Assembly: GCA_016213695.1 (NCBI GenBank)
Contig: JACQZV010000038.1
Span: 1-55,401 of the forward strand
From: Acidobacteriota bacterium
GTDB taxonomy: Bacteria; Acidobacteriota; Vicinamibacteria; Vicinamibacterales; UBA2999
Direction of reading: 5' to 3'
Length of the DNA: 55,401 bases
The position numbers and the translations under genes are program-made. The notes beneath the pieces were generated by a model. The model did no database searches. It saw only the letters and a program-made list of their open reading frames with translations, and was not told the DNA's origin. Position 1 is the stretch's first letter. Every line of letters begins with the position of its first letter. Shown here piece after piece: positions 16,875 through 25,216 of this stretch.

Positions 16875-17921
16875 TCAGTTCGAAGACGGCCGCTGCCTGG
16901 CCGCGACGGCCCGGCCGCCGCTCAGCAGGTTCGGCATCGCCTGGTTCCCCTCGTGGCAGGCGTACTCGTAGATCTGCGTGTCGCCGGGCAGCTTCGAGAT
17001 TGGAATCACCGCGGTCCAGGGCTGCGAGAACGTCGCCGGATCCTCGACCGTGATCGTGTATTCCATCGTGTCGGCGTCGCTCCGCCTGAAACGCTCGACC
17101 AGGTGCAGCGTCTCGGAGGCGCGCGTCCAGATGCTGGCCCACTCGTAGTTGGTGCGGTCCAGAAAATTCGTCGTGTCCACCACGAGCGTGTCGCCTTCCC
17201 AGCGGCCGACCGCGTCGCCGAACCACTGGCGGACCTGCCCGTGCGCCCGGCCGTCCACGGGGATAATCCGCCGGTCGCGGTACTCCTCGTGGAGGATGGT
17301 CACGTAGCCGGGGCTCTGCGCGATCATGTTATGGCCGCCGTTCGGGCCCTGCCACATCATCGCCGTCACGCCGTCGGTCAGGCAGCGCTCGCCGGTGTCG
17401 GGGTCGAGGTACGACTCGTAGGGACCGACGCCGTACCGCGCGCCCGATCGCGCCTCCGCCTTCCGCGCCTCCGGCGTGAACGGGATCCGGCCGTCGCGCG
17501 GGTCCACGATGAGCGACGTCTGCTTGTAGATGCGCCGCGGCCGCCCGTGGTCCTGCCAGAAGCTGTTGTACTCGTTGCCCCGGATGGGTGACTCGGCGAT
17601 GGAGCGGCGGCCGACGGCGCCGCCTTCGAGGCCGGCGAGCCGGTTGGCTTCCTGCTCCTTCTCTTCCTGTTCCTTCCGGGCGATTTCGTCGCCGGTGAGC
17701 GACTCGCGTCCCTCGAACTCCTTGGGCCGCTCGAGCGCAATCGCCGCTTCGTACCGCCAGACGCCCTGCAGGTCGGGGTCGCCCCACGCGGTGCGCGGGG
17801 GCGTCCAGACGCCGGCCGCCGACGTGCCTCCGGGAGAGGCGCTCTTGGTGGCGCTGCAGCCGGCCCCGAGCGCGGCCACAGCCAGCGCGGCAATCGCGAT
17901 TCCGCTGTGTCGATGGCGCAT
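16875..17921 (-). CDS. lipoprotein of the DUF6152-partner family (module 2)
   Basis: A 348-residue protein with a lipobox-like end to its signal sequence (AALGAGC, acylated Cys expected at residue 22), so it is probably membrane anchored. Family boxes: WGDPDLQGVW near 46-55, GRWEGDTLVVDTTNF in the centre, and VERFRR...YTITVEDPATF before SQPW. A segment rich in Glu/Lys (GDEIARKEQEEKEQEANRL) inserts after the first box and is likely helical. The start ATG 17921 has GGAG upstream. It is the middle gene of a three-gene transcript: 12 nt after its larger paralogue and 10 nt before the DUF6152 gene. Confidence 0.85.
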   Translation of the reverse strand: MRHRHSGIAIAALAVAALGAGCSATKSASPGGTSAAGVWTPPRTAWGDPDLQGVWRYEAAIALERPKEFEGRESLTGDEIARKEQEEKEQEANRLAGLEGGAVGRRSIAESPIRGNEYNSFWQDHGRPRRIYKQTSLIVDPRDGRIPFTPEARKAEARSGARYGVGPYESYLDPDTGERCLTDGVTAMMWQGPNGGHNMIAQSPGYVTILHEEYRDRRIIPVDGRAHGQVRQWFGDAVGRWEGDTLVVDTTNFLDRTNYEWASIWTRASETLHLVERFRRSDADTMEYTITVEDPATFSQPWTAVIPISKLPGDTQIYEYACHEGNQAMPNLLSGGRAVAARQRPSSN

Positions 17922-17933
17922 ATCGCAGCTCCG

Positions 17934-18854
17934 TTACTTGTTGACCTGCCTGGTGGCAGGGTCCACGACCCCCAGCGGGCCGTACATCAGCTCTTCGACG
18001 AACTCGGTGCACTTGTACTCGTGGATCTGCGCCGTGGGTTCAAACCGCCGGTACAGCGGCATCCGGATCTTCCACGGCCGCGTGAACACCTTCGGATCCT
18101 CGATCGTGGCTTCGTACATGAGGTGGTACGGGCTGACCGGAGTATAGCGCTCGACGACGTGGAGCGCCTCGCTGTGGAAATTGCCGGCCCGGTCGAACCA
18201 TGTCTGGTCGTTGAAATCGGTGACGTCGACGACCAGCGTCTCGCCCTCCCAGCGGCCGCGCGACAGGCCCATCCAGGTCGGCGCCGGATTGTTCGGCACT
18301 TCCTTCAGATGGACGGTGCGCGTCGTCCCCGCGAATTCGTACGCGATGAGCACTGTGTCGGCGCCCTGAAGAATCTGGAACGGGTAGGGCAGGTACGTCG
18401 CACGCGGCACGCCCGGCATGAAGCAGCGGATTTCGGGGTCGCGCTCGAGCCAGTGCTCGGCGTTCTCCTTCCTGCGGGCGGCCGCCCACGGCTGGTAGGG
18501 GATGTCGTTGCCCTCGACCACGCCGTCGCCGGCGGGCACGCCGCCGGCGGCGCCGAGCGCCCGCACGGCGGGCGCGGGCAGCTCAACTGGAATCGCCCGG
18601 CTCAGGCCCGGGCCCGCCGGCCGCGGCGGCGCCGGAAGCAGCGCGAGCGGCGGCCGCGCCGGTTGTGGCTGCAGGTCGTAGTTCGCCGTGTTGAGCGCCT
18701 GCCAGACGCCGTTCAGATCGGGCCGGCCGTCGGCGGCGCGTGGCGCCCGGTACGCCGCGGTCTGTCCCGAACTGGGCGTGGCGTACGTCCAGAGCAGGGC
18801 GACCGTGGTCGCGCCCGCGATAACGGCCGCCGCGCTCGTGAGTCGGGTTCGCAT
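17934..18854 (-). CDS. secreted DUF6152-partner family protein (module 2)
   Basis: A 306-residue protein; start ATG 18854 is supported by GAGGAG 8 nt upstream and a signal sequence (MRTRLTSAAAVIAGATTVAL). The longer frame reaches into the divergent SGNH gene and is rejected. Family boxes are ADGRPDLNGVWQ, GRWEGETLVVDVTDF and VERYT...YEATIEDPKVF followed by TRPW. A Pro/Ala-rich stretch of about 50 residues after the first box is a likely linker. It is the first gene of the three-gene module and is divergent from the SGNH hydrolase. Confidence 0.85.
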   Translation of the reverse strand: MRTRLTSAAAVIAGATTVALLWTYATPSSGQTAAYRAPRAADGRPDLNGVWQALNTANYDLQPQPARPPLALLPAPPRPAGPGLSRAIPVELPAPAVRALGAAGGVPAGDGVVEGNDIPYQPWAAARRKENAEHWLERDPEIRCFMPGVPRATYLPYPFQILQGADTVLIAYEFAGTTRTVHLKEVPNNPAPTWMGLSRGRWEGETLVVDVTDFNDQTWFDRAGNFHSEALHVVERYTPVSPYHLMYEATIEDPKVFTRPWKIRMPLYRRFEPTAQIHEYKCTEFVEELMYGPLGVVDPATRQVNK

Positions 18855-18883
18855 GTCGGCACTCCTCAGGTGAGGGTCGAGAT

Positions 18884-18889
18884 TATACT
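18884..18889 (+). promoter_or_regulatory. -10 element (TATACT) of the SGNH hydrolase gene
   Basis: TATACT ends exactly 7 nt before ATG 18897 and no Shine-Dalgarno separates them, predicting a leaderless transcript. No clear -35 is seen. Confidence 0.6.
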
Positions 18890-18896
18890 GCCGCGC

Positions 18897-20147
18897 ATGA
18901 TGAGAGCCTCGTGCATGGCCGGCGCGGCCGTCGTTGCCGGGCTGGCTCTTGGCGTCCAGCCGGCGATCGGGGCGCGGCAGCAGCGCCCGGCCGCGGAGCG
19001 ATGGGTGACGGCCTGGGGAACCTCGCAGAACGGCCTCGCCACGACGAGCGTCACCAATACGACCGTCCGGATGCTGGCGCGTGTGACCGTGTCGGGCGAC
19101 GCCGTGCGCATCCGCCTGGACAACACCTTCGGCGCCGCGCCGCTCGTGATCGGCCGCGCCTCGGTGGGGCAGCGGATTCAGGGGGCGGCGCTGGCGGCCG
19201 GCTCGAACCGGGCGGTGCTGTTCAACAGGTCCGCCGGCGTGACTGTTCCCGCCGGCGGCACGGTCACGAGCGACGCGGTGGCGCTGCTCGTGCTCGCGCA
19301 GCAGGACCTGGCGGTGACGCTCCATGTGCCGGAGGCCGGCGTCCGGCCGAGTCAGCACGGCGGTGCGTTTGTGACCTCCTATGCGGCGCCGGACGGATCG
19401 GGCGACCTGACCGCCGACGAGAGCGGAATGCCGTTCACCGCGACGACCACCAATCTGTGGTGGGTGAAGGCGATTGACGTGTCGTCCTCATCGGCAACCG
19501 GCTCCATCGTCGCGTTCGGCGATTCGATTACCGACGGCACCTGCACGACGCTCGACGCGCACGACCGGTGGGAGGACCTGCTGGCGGTGCGCCTGGCGCT
19601 CGACGCCGCGGGACGGGGATCGCCCGACGCGCACAAGGCGATTGTCAACGAGGGGATTGCCGGCAACACCGTGACGCGGCCGAACCTGCAGCCGCCGCCA
19701 GACAGCCCGCCCGGGGTTGAGCGGCTCGATCGCGACGTGCTCAGCCATCACGGCGTGACGCACGTCGTCGTCTTCATGGGGACCAACGACATCCGCCGCG
19801 AGGCGCCCGCGGCCCAGGTAATTGCGGGGATGCAGGAGGTGGCGACGCGCGTGAAGGCGCGCGGACTGAAGGTGATTGGCGTCACGATTATTCCGCGCCA
19901 CAACCGGCCGCCCGTCGAGGGCAACACCGGGTGGAGCGACGTCAAGACGCGCATCCGCGGCGAGGTCAACCAGTGGATCCGGACCAGGGCGCCGTTTGAC
20001 GCGGTCATCGACTTCAACGAGGTCGTGCGGGACAGGGCGAACGCGGATCTGCTCGATCCGCGGTTCAATTGCGGCGACGGCATCCATCCGAGCCCGCGCG
20101 GGTATTACGAGATGGGGCGGGCGGTGCGGCTCGACCTGTTCCGCTGA
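18897..20147 (+). CDS. secreted SGNH/GDSL-type hydrolase
   Basis: A 416-residue exported esterase-like protein. The signal peptide is MMRASCMAGAAVVAGLALGV. An N-terminal beta-sandwich (residues about 35-195) precedes the SGNH fold. Block I is FGDSITDG with the nucleophile Ser210, block III is VVFMGTNDI, and block V is DGIHPS with Asp394 and His397, so all catalytic residues are present. This arrangement matches the GDSL family acting on acetyl or acyl groups of polysaccharides; the exact substrate is unknown. The frame extends upstream across the divergent gene, but that part is antisense and is rejected. ATG 18897 lies 7 nt after a TATACT promoter element. Confidence 0.92.
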   Translation: MMRASCMAGAAVVAGLALGVQPAIGARQQRPAAERWVTAWGTSQNGLATTSVTNTTVRMLARVTVSGDAVRIRLDNTFGAAPLVIGRASVGQRIQGAALAAGSNRAVLFNRSAGVTVPAGGTVTSDAVALLVLAQQDLAVTLHVPEAGVRPSQHGGAFVTSYAAPDGSGDLTADESGMPFTATTTNLWWVKAIDVSSSSATGSIVAFGDSITDGTCTTLDAHDRWEDLLAVRLALDAAGRGSPDAHKAIVNEGIAGNTVTRPNLQPPPDSPPGVERLDRDVLSHHGVTHVVVFMGTNDIRREAPAAQVIAGMQEVATRVKARGLKVIGVTIIPRHNRPPVEGNTGWSDVKTRIRGEVNQWIRTRAPFDAVIDFNEVVRDRANADLLDPRFNCGDGIHPSPRGYYEMGRAVRLDLFR

Positions 20148-20153
20148 GCCGCG

Positions 20154-20477
20154 CTAGGCATTGTCCTCGACGAGGGGCAGCGGCTTCTCGAACCGGCCCG
20201 CCGCCTGATAGACGACGCCTCCGGCCGAGAGGCTCTTCACCTGGCACCGCAGGATGCGGCAGCGGATGAGGAGCGTTGACGTGCCGGCGACAATCTGGAG
20301 GCGGACGCCGGCGCCTGGCGAGAGACGCTCGGGCGACTCGAGTCGCAGCCCGCCTTTCGAGATGTCCACGACCTTCACCGGGTCCGATTCGAGCTTCACC
20401 TCGACGATCTGCGGGACGTCGCCGAGCGGCCGCCGGCGCGACTGTCGCCGCTCCTCGTTGACGTCCTGCGCTCTCAT
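20154..20477 (-). CDS. PilZ-domain protein (c-di-GMP binding)
   Basis: A 107-residue single PilZ domain. The N-terminal RRRPL (14-18) supplies the RxxxR-type arginines, and DISKGG (D38-x-S40-x-x-G43) is the second c-di-GMP motif. The rest forms the six-stranded barrel (SPGAGVRLQIVAG, LIRCRILRC). It probably acts as a cytoplasmic c-di-GMP sensor that binds a partner; no such partner is adjacent. It is convergent with the SGNH gene, only 6 nt away. A second PilZ protein is at 29011-29691. Confidence 0.88.
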   Translation of the reverse strand: MRAQDVNEERRQSRRRPLGDVPQIVEVKLESDPVKVVDISKGGLRLESPERLSPGAGVRLQIVAGTSTLLIRCRILRCQVKSLSAGGVVYQAAGRFEKPLPLVEDNA

Positions 20478-20536
20478 TGTCGTCTGGGGATGCTAATCGA
20501 TTCCGGGCGATTGCAACAGGGGATCGAGAGGCGAAC

Positions 20537-20767
20537 CTACTCGTCCCCGGCGGGTCCGTGATCCGGTGGCGACTCCGCTCCGGGCTGATAGCCAGAGCAT
20601 GTCAGCACCGGCAGCGCGGGATACCGTGGGTACCGCTCATCGAAAACGGAGCGCCGGCACAGGCAGAACACGGAGTTCCGAGACGACCTCACGACCTGCG
20701 CGTGGGCACAGGATGCGCACAGGCCTGTGCCGACTGAGCGCGTGTGACCCGAGTCCATGCACGTCAT
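20537..20767 (-). CDS. small Cys-rich zinc-ribbon-like protein
   Basis: A 76-residue protein with the pattern CASC (18-21), then CLC, then a single Cys in LTCSGYQP. The core RSSRNSVFCLCRRS and YPALPVL is typical of a short conserved family I have seen only as hypothetical, with an expected tetra-Cys Zn site. No signal peptide is present. It lies 26 nt after the stop of the HipA-like kinase on the same strand, so it may be co-transcribed. The Pro/Gly-rich tail is probably disordered. Confidence 0.6.
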   Translation of the reverse strand: MTCMDSGHTRSVGTGLCASCAHAQVVRSSRNSVFCLCRRSVFDERYPRYPALPVLTCSGYQPGAESPPDHGPAGDE

Positions 20768-20793
20768 CGTATGGGCGTCTGGGGTTATCTCGT

Positions 20794-22056
20794 TCAGTTG
20801 ACGAGCGCATTCGCGTTCGCGGCAGAAAACGTCCGAACGTCATCCGATACGCGAGCATCATCGCTCGCCCGTTGCCAGAATTCGCGCGCGGCCGCGCGAG
20901 CGTCATCCCACACCTCGAGCGTATCGGCGGTCGCGTGCGGCGGTGCAAAGGGTCGTGGCGGCACCTGGCCATCGGCCGTCGGCGCGTACAGCATCGATAC
21001 CTGATCGAACGCCGGCGCAAGCCGCAACGTTGCATCGTCAGCAAAGAAGACGACGTTGTACGGATGCCGATCCGTATTGGCGATGAGTGCGCCGAACGCA
21101 TCGAGCCATTGAAGGCGCCTGGCGTCTTCAATGGACAGACGCCCGGCGTCTCTCAGGAGGACAGCCGCGCGAGCCCATGGGTCCGCGGGATCATCTTGAA
21201 CCGCTGCCAAACTCAATACGGCAACACGGCCTCTGATTCCGACGCGATCAAATCGGTCGCTCTCGAGGAAATAGTGCGAGTCGGTGTCGATGATGCTGGT
21301 CTGAGCTGCGGGCACGCCGCGGGCAGACACCACATTCAGCGCCAGCGCTTCGAGCACGACGAGATCGCACCAGCGCCTGGCGGCGGCATCACCGGCACCG
21401 CCACGAGCGGCGAACTTGACCAGCACGTGACGTCCGTCAACGAAGACTCCGAACTTCGGACGTTCACCGCCCGCAGAGGATCCCGGAGGATGCCCCGCGA
21501 TTGTAGCCTCGGCCAGCTCAGGATAATCGCTACGCGTCCTGGCCGGCATGTCGAGCGCTTGCCAGCGGGCAAACGATTCATCCCCCACAATGAGACTGCC
21601 GGGCACGTCTTCACCACGCCGCGACATCGCCAGCAGAATGTGATGATCGGACCAATCCATCAAGCGCGCCGGCAGCCGCAGATCGGCGTGCATCGCCGCG
21701 AAGTGCCGTCCGAGGAATCCGGATGGACGTGCGTCCGCGAGCTCTATCGGAAGCCCGTCTGACACGGTGCCGGCGGGCATCCACACCGTCTGTCGCGCCA
21801 CCAGCGTGAAGAGTTCGCCTTCCGACCGAGCGGTTCCGGTTTCCAGAACTCGAAACACGGGAAAACGTGAGGTATCCAAGGTTGGCCACGTTTGACGCAA
21901 CCCGTAGCGCGTGGCAGGGCCTCGACCGATCGGGATAACGTCAGTCCCCGCCTCCTGTATCCAGCGCATCAATGTGGTTCGAGAAACGCCGAGCCTTTGA
22001 CGAAGGTCGGCGGCCGGAAGGACTCCTCGGCTGAGCTCCGCTGAAACCGTGCTCAT
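20794..22056 (-). CDS. yjjJ: HipA-family kinase with N-terminal HTH (YjjJ-like)
   Basis: A 420-residue HipA-like serine/threonine kinase of the YjjJ type. The N-terminus is a helix-turn-helix (LRQRLGVSRTTLMRWIQEAG, 18-37). The kinase core carries FGVFVDGRHVLVKF and the catalytic loop NTDRHPYN. YjjJ differs from classic HipA because the DNA-binding module is fused, so no separate hipB is needed; none is seen here. Family knowledge suggests an autoregulated growth-inhibiting kinase. Its promoter (TATAAT, 9 nt from the ATG) overlaps an inverted repeat. The gene and its upstream region look less GC-rich than the neighbours, consistent with transfer near tRNA-fMet. An antisense frame of similar length is a shadow. 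Confidence 0.85.
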   Translation of the reverse strand: MSTVSAELSRGVLPAADLRQRLGVSRTTLMRWIQEAGTDVIPIGRGPATRYGLRQTWPTLDTSRFPVFRVLETGTARSEGELFTLVARQTVWMPAGTVSDGLPIELADARPSGFLGRHFAAMHADLRLPARLMDWSDHHILLAMSRRGEDVPGSLIVGDESFARWQALDMPARTRSDYPELAEATIAGHPPGSSAGGERPKFGVFVDGRHVLVKFAARGGAGDAAARRWCDLVVLEALALNVVSARGVPAAQTSIIDTDSHYFLESDRFDRVGIRGRVAVLSLAAVQDDPADPWARAAVLLRDAGRLSIEDARRLQWLDAFGALIANTDRHPYNVVFFADDATLRLAPAFDQVSMLYAPTADGQVPPRPFAPPHATADTLEVWDDARAAAREFWQRASDDARVSDDVRTFSAANANALVN

Positions 22057-22065
22057 TACGGAACG

Positions 22066-22086
22066 ATTATATCAGAGCGCAGATAT
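22066..22086 (-). promoter_or_regulatory. yjjJ promoter (-10 TATAAT) with overlapping operator-like inverted repeat
   Basis: On the minus strand a perfect TATAAT (22066-22071) stands 9 nt upstream of the yjjJ start. A dyad ATATC-N8-GATAT (22069-22086) overlaps it and reaches into the spacer. Binding there by the gene's own HTH would block transcription, giving autoregulation. Confidence 0.6.
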
Positions 22087-22335
22087 CGCTAAATACCAAT
22101 GAATATAGAATATGTCAGATATTATGAGACTGTTATTGAAACGATTAACGGGACATGGAATGGCCGCGATCTTTCCCGCCGGATGCTGCGCGGTATCGTC
22201 GACCGCGATCGTCATCCCGGCTGATCCGAGTGAACCGTTGCGCCTGGAAGGGAATCTCGGCGCGATGCTGGAAGTGGCCGCCGGACGACACCTGTCCCCG
22301 GTTGTCAGTGAATTGTCATCCGACGCCAGTCAAGG
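22087..22335. other. AT-rich intergenic stretch before tRNA-fMet
   Basis: The first about 70 nt are strongly AT-rich for this genome and contain further ATAT/GATAT words (22100-22125), possibly extra operator half-sites. An 81-codon open frame on the plus strand runs from 22112 into the tRNA and has no family features, so it is not called. Confidence 0.5.
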
Positions 22336-22412
<77 letters not shown>

Positions 22413-22418
22413 TCATTC

Positions 22419-22447
22419 GGAACCTGGAACCTGGAACGGAACCAGGG
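22419..22447. repeat. short heptanucleotide repeat, word GGAACCT
   Basis: Two full GGAACCT units, a shortened third and a variant (GGAACCA) follow the 5' end of tRNA-fMet. It is weaker than the other heptamer arrays in the window. Confidence 0.55.
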
Positions 22448-22534
22448 ATGTCGGAAGCAGGACGAATCATGTTCCGACGGGAACGTTTCACTGTACCACG
22501 CGGGGCAGCAATCGTAAAGGGCGGGCCCCCGGTC

Positions 22535-22885
22535 TCAGGGGCGGCGGTCGAGCGGCTCGATGTCCTTGATGATGAAGAGCTTTTCGCCCGGTTTGATGAG
22601 GCCGAGCTCGCGGCGGGCGATTTCTTCGATGATGGCCGGGTCTTCGCGCAGGCGCCGGGCCTCGTCCCGCATGCGCGCGTTCTCGGACCTGGCGTCGGCC
22701 AGCGACTGTTCGAGGTCGCGGTACTGCTCCCGCGCCTGCATCATCGCCAGCAACCCCTTGTCGCCCACCAGCGCGTCAATCAGCAGCACGCAGCCGACCG
22801 CCACGAGCAGGTAGTGCATCGTGCGGCGGCGGCGTCTGCGCGGGGGCAGCGCCTGCGAGTCGGGTGCGGGCGTCTTCTTCGCCAT
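22535..22885 (-). CDS. septum formation initiator FtsB/DivIC family protein
   Basis: A 116-residue bitopic membrane protein. A basic cytoplasmic N-terminus (PPRRRRRR) is followed by one transmembrane helix (HYLLVAVGCVLLIDALV, about 24-41). A periplasmic coiled coil follows (AREQYRDLEQSLADARSENA to LREDP, about 50-83). The tail IARRELGLIKPGEKLFII is the DivIC/FtsB signature that contacts FtsL/FtsQ in the divisome. The start ATG 22885 has GAGGGA upstream. The gene stands alone, between tRNA-fMet and the divergent cutA. Confidence 0.88.
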   Translation of the reverse strand: MAKKTPAPDSQALPPRRRRRRTMHYLLVAVGCVLLIDALVGDKGLLAMMQAREQYRDLEQSLADARSENARMRDEARRLREDPAIIEEIARRELGLIKPGEKLFIIKDIEPLDRRP

Positions 22886-22948
22886 GTCCCTCAGGAAGGC
22901 TCAGGCCTTCCGGTATCCGTGTGGCACAATACCGCGTTTCGACCGCGA

Positions 22949-23042
22949 GTACAAGAGGCCTTGTACCGCAGTTTCGGACGAAGTACAAGTCGTAAATAGC
23001 GCAGTCGCGAAGACAGTACAAGAAGAAAACGCGGAGTACAAG
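22949..23042. repeat. four spaced copies of GTACAAG plus one inverted copy upstream of cutA
   Basis: GTACAAG occurs at 22949, 22983, 23016 and 23036, and its inverse CTTGTAC at 22960-22966, so that the first pair forms a near-palindrome at 22949-22966. All lie in the 163-bp gap between the divergent ftsB and cutA genes. They look like multiple binding sites of one regulator. Confidence 0.6.
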
Positions 23043-23048
23043 AGGAAA

Positions 23049-23393
23049 GTGAGCGCACCAGCCGAGTCCGACGCGGCGATCGTCCTGACCACCATCGGCG
23101 CCGATGTCGACGCCGGGCCGCTGGCCCGTGCGCTCGTCGAGGAGCGGCTGGCCGCCTGCGTCAACGTGCTGCCGCCGATGACGTCCACCTACCGCTGGAA
23201 GGGGCGCGTCGAGCAGGCGCAGGAGCGGCAGCTCATCATCAAGACGTCGGCCGGCCGCATCGCCGCGCTCGAGGCGAGGCTGCGCGAGCTGCATCCCTAC
23301 GAGGTGCCGGAATTTCTGGTGCTCCCGGTGTCCGCCGGGTCCGAGGCCTACCTGCGCTGGCTCCGGGAGGGAGTCAGTCCGGACCGATCCTAG
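23049..23393 (+). CDS. cutA: CutA1-type divalent-cation tolerance protein
   Basis: A 114-residue CutA homologue, normally a trimer with a ferredoxin-like fold linked to copper tolerance. Visible family hallmarks are ACVNVLPPM, the STYRWKGRVE strand, ERQLIIKT, and the C-terminal HPYEVPEFLVLP. GTG 23049 is chosen as start because AGAGGAAA lies directly upstream and it gives the usual length; the frame further upstream runs through the GTACAAG repeats and is non-coding. The gene overlaps the 3' end of the convergent dedA gene by 20 nt. Confidence 0.9.
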   Translation: MSAPAESDAAIVLTTIGADVDAGPLARALVEERLAACVNVLPPMTSTYRWKGRVEQAQERQLIIKTSAGRIAALEARLRELHPYEVPEFLVLPVSAGSEAYLRWLREGVSPDRS

Positions 23394-24033
23394 GCGGGGC
23401 CACCGCCATCGCCTGCTGATGCCGGCGCGCGCGCAGCCACGCCACCGCCGGAGGGATGAGCGACAGGCCGATCACGACCGCCACCACGATGTGAATGCGC
23501 CGCTCGATGTCCGGAATCAGATTGCCCAGGAGGTACCCGCCGAGCGTCATGCTGGTCACCCAGCAGACGGCGCCGATCACGTTGTTCGAGGCAAAGCGCC
23601 GGTACCCCATCTGCGCCACCCCCGCCACCACCGGCGCGAAGGTTCTCAGGATGGGCAGGAACTGCGCGATGACGATCGTCTTGCCGCCGTGACGCTCGTA
23701 ATAATCGCGCGTCATCTGGAGGTGCTCGCGGCGAAAGAGCAGCGAATCAGGCCGGCTGTACAACGCGACGCCCGTCCGTTTGCCGATGTGGTACCCCGTG
23801 GCGTTGCCAGCGACGGCGGCGACGATGAGCGACGGAATCAGCACGGCGACGTCGAGGTCGCCTCGCGCCGCGAAGAGCCCGGCCGTGACGAGCAGCGAAT
23901 CGCCCGGCAGGAAGAAGCCGACGAGCAGGCCGGTCTCGGCGAAGACGATGGCGATCAGGCCGTAGAATCCGGCCAGCCGCACCAGTTCGGGCACGTTGTA
24001 GACGGTGGAAAAGAAGCCCTGGATGACGTCCAT
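23374..24033 (-). CDS. DedA-family (VTT domain) membrane protein
   Basis: A 219-residue polytopic inner-membrane protein. The conserved FAETGLLVGFFLPGDSLL near the N-terminus and the FLPILRTFAPVVAGVAQM segment, with its essential Arg, mark the DedA/VTT family that moves undecaprenyl phosphate or other lipids across the membrane. The C-terminal helix (HIVVAVVIGLSLIPPAVAWL) is followed by a basic tail. It lies 4 nt downstream of the trans-sulfuration enzyme gene and is probably co-transcribed with it, although no functional link is known. Confidence 0.92.
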   Translation of the reverse strand: MDVIQGFFSTVYNVPELVRLAGFYGLIAIVFAETGLLVGFFLPGDSLLVTAGLFAARGDLDVAVLIPSLIVAAVAGNATGYHIGKRTGVALYSRPDSLLFRREHLQMTRDYYERHGGKTIVIAQFLPILRTFAPVVAGVAQMGYRRFASNNVIGAVCWVTSMTLGGYLLGNLIPDIERRIHIVVAVVIGLSLIPPAVAWLRARRHQQAMAVAPPRIGPD

Positions 24034-24037
24034 GGGC

Positions 24038-25195
24038 TCACACGAGGTCGAGGGCCTGCGCCAGGTCCTCCTGGAGGTCCTCGAGGTCCTCGATGCCGGC
24101 CGAGATGCGCACCAGGTCGTCGGTGATGCCGAGACGCTGCCGCTCGTCGGGTGGGACCGAGGCGTGCGTCATGGTGGAGGGATGGCTGATGAGCGTCTCG
24201 ACGCCGCCGAGGCTTTCGGCAAGGGCCATGAGCCGCACGCCGTTCAGCAGCGTCCGCGCGCGCTCGAGCGACCCGAGCCGGAACGCGATGAGGCCGCCGA
24301 AGCCGCGCATCTGGCGCGCCGCCAGCGCGTGCTGCGGGTGCGAGGGGAGGCCGGGGTAGTGCACGGCGGCGACCTTCGGATGCGCCGCGAGGTAGCCCGC
24401 CAGCGCCATGGCGTTCTCGTTGTGCCGCGCCATGCGGAGCGGGAGCGTCTTGGTGCCGCGCAGCACGAGCCACGCGTCCATCGGGCCGAGGATGGCGCCC
24501 GCCGCATTCTGCACGAACCGCAGCCACTCGATGTGGTCGTCTCTGACCGCGATGACCGCGCCGCCGACGCTGTCGGAGTGGCCGTTGAGGAACTTGGTGG
24601 TGCTGTGAACCACCAGATCCGCGCCGAACTCGATCGGCCGCTGCACGTACGGGCTCGCGAACGTGTTGTCCACCGCCACCGGAATGCCGTGGCCGTGCGC
24701 GATGGCGCACGCGCCGGCCAGGTCGGTAATCGCCAGCATCGGGTTGGTCGGCGTTTCGAGGAAGACCAGGCGCGTATTCGGCCGGATGGCGCGCTCCAGC
24801 TCGCCGAGCCGCGAGGTGTCGGCGTAGGTGAAGTCGAGCTGCGACTTCCGCAGGACGCGCTCGAACAGGCGGTACGTCCCGCCGTACAGGTTGTCGGTGG
24901 CCACCACATGGTCGCCCGCCGTGAGCAGCGTCATGACCGCCGAGGTGGCCGCCATGCCCGACGCGAAGGCGAACGCCGCGTTCCCGCCTTCAATGGAGGC
25001 GAGGTTGCCCTCGAGCGCCGAACGGGTGGGGTTCTGCGTGCGCGCGTACTCGTACCCCTTGTGCACGCCCAGCGCATCCTGCACGTAGGTCGACGTCTGG
25101 TAGATTGGGGTGATGATGGCACCCGTGGACGGGTCGGGGACCTGGCCGGCGTGGATGCACCGCGTGCCGAATCCGGCGTGCTCGCGCACTTTCAC
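24038..25195 (-). CDS. PLP-dependent trans-sulfuration enzyme (cystathionine gamma-synthase/lyase family)
   Basis: A 385-residue Cys/Met metabolism enzyme. The N-terminus TRCIHAGQVPDPSTGAIITP, the YEYARTQNPTR motif and the PLP lysine K201 in HSTTKFLNGHSD identify the family. C-terminal ESLGGVETLISHPSTMTH is typical of both MetB and MetC-like gamma-lyases, and sequence alone does not separate them. The start GTG at 25195 is chosen because the protein aligns from there and a TAGAAT promoter lies 8 nt upstream; the longer frame overlaps the divergent rnc gene. Followed after 4 nt by dedA. Confidence 0.9.
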   Translation of the reverse strand: MKVREHAGFGTRCIHAGQVPDPSTGAIITPIYQTSTYVQDALGVHKGYEYARTQNPTRSALEGNLASIEGGNAAFAFASGMAATSAVMTLLTAGDHVVATDNLYGGTYRLFERVLRKSQLDFTYADTSRLGELERAIRPNTRLVFLETPTNPMLAITDLAGACAIAHGHGIPVAVDNTFASPYVQRPIEFGADLVVHSTTKFLNGHSDSVGGAVIAVRDDHIEWLRFVQNAAGAILGPMDAWLVLRGTKTLPLRMARHNENAMALAGYLAAHPKVAAVHYPGLPSHPQHALAARQMRGFGGLIAFRLGSLERARTLLNGVRLMALAESLGGVETLISHPSTMTHASVPPDERQRLGITDDLVRISAGIEDLEDLQEDLAQALDLV

Positions 25196-25203
25196 AATGC
25201 ACC

Positions 25204-25209
25204 ATTCTA
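25204..25209 (-). promoter_or_regulatory. -10 element (TAGAAT) of the trans-sulfuration gene
   Basis: On the minus strand TAGAAT ends 8 nt before GTG 25195, with no Shine-Dalgarno, implying a leaderless mRNA. The rnc start on the other strand is only 8 nt away. Confidence 0.5.
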
Positions 25210-25216
25210 GTCTGCA

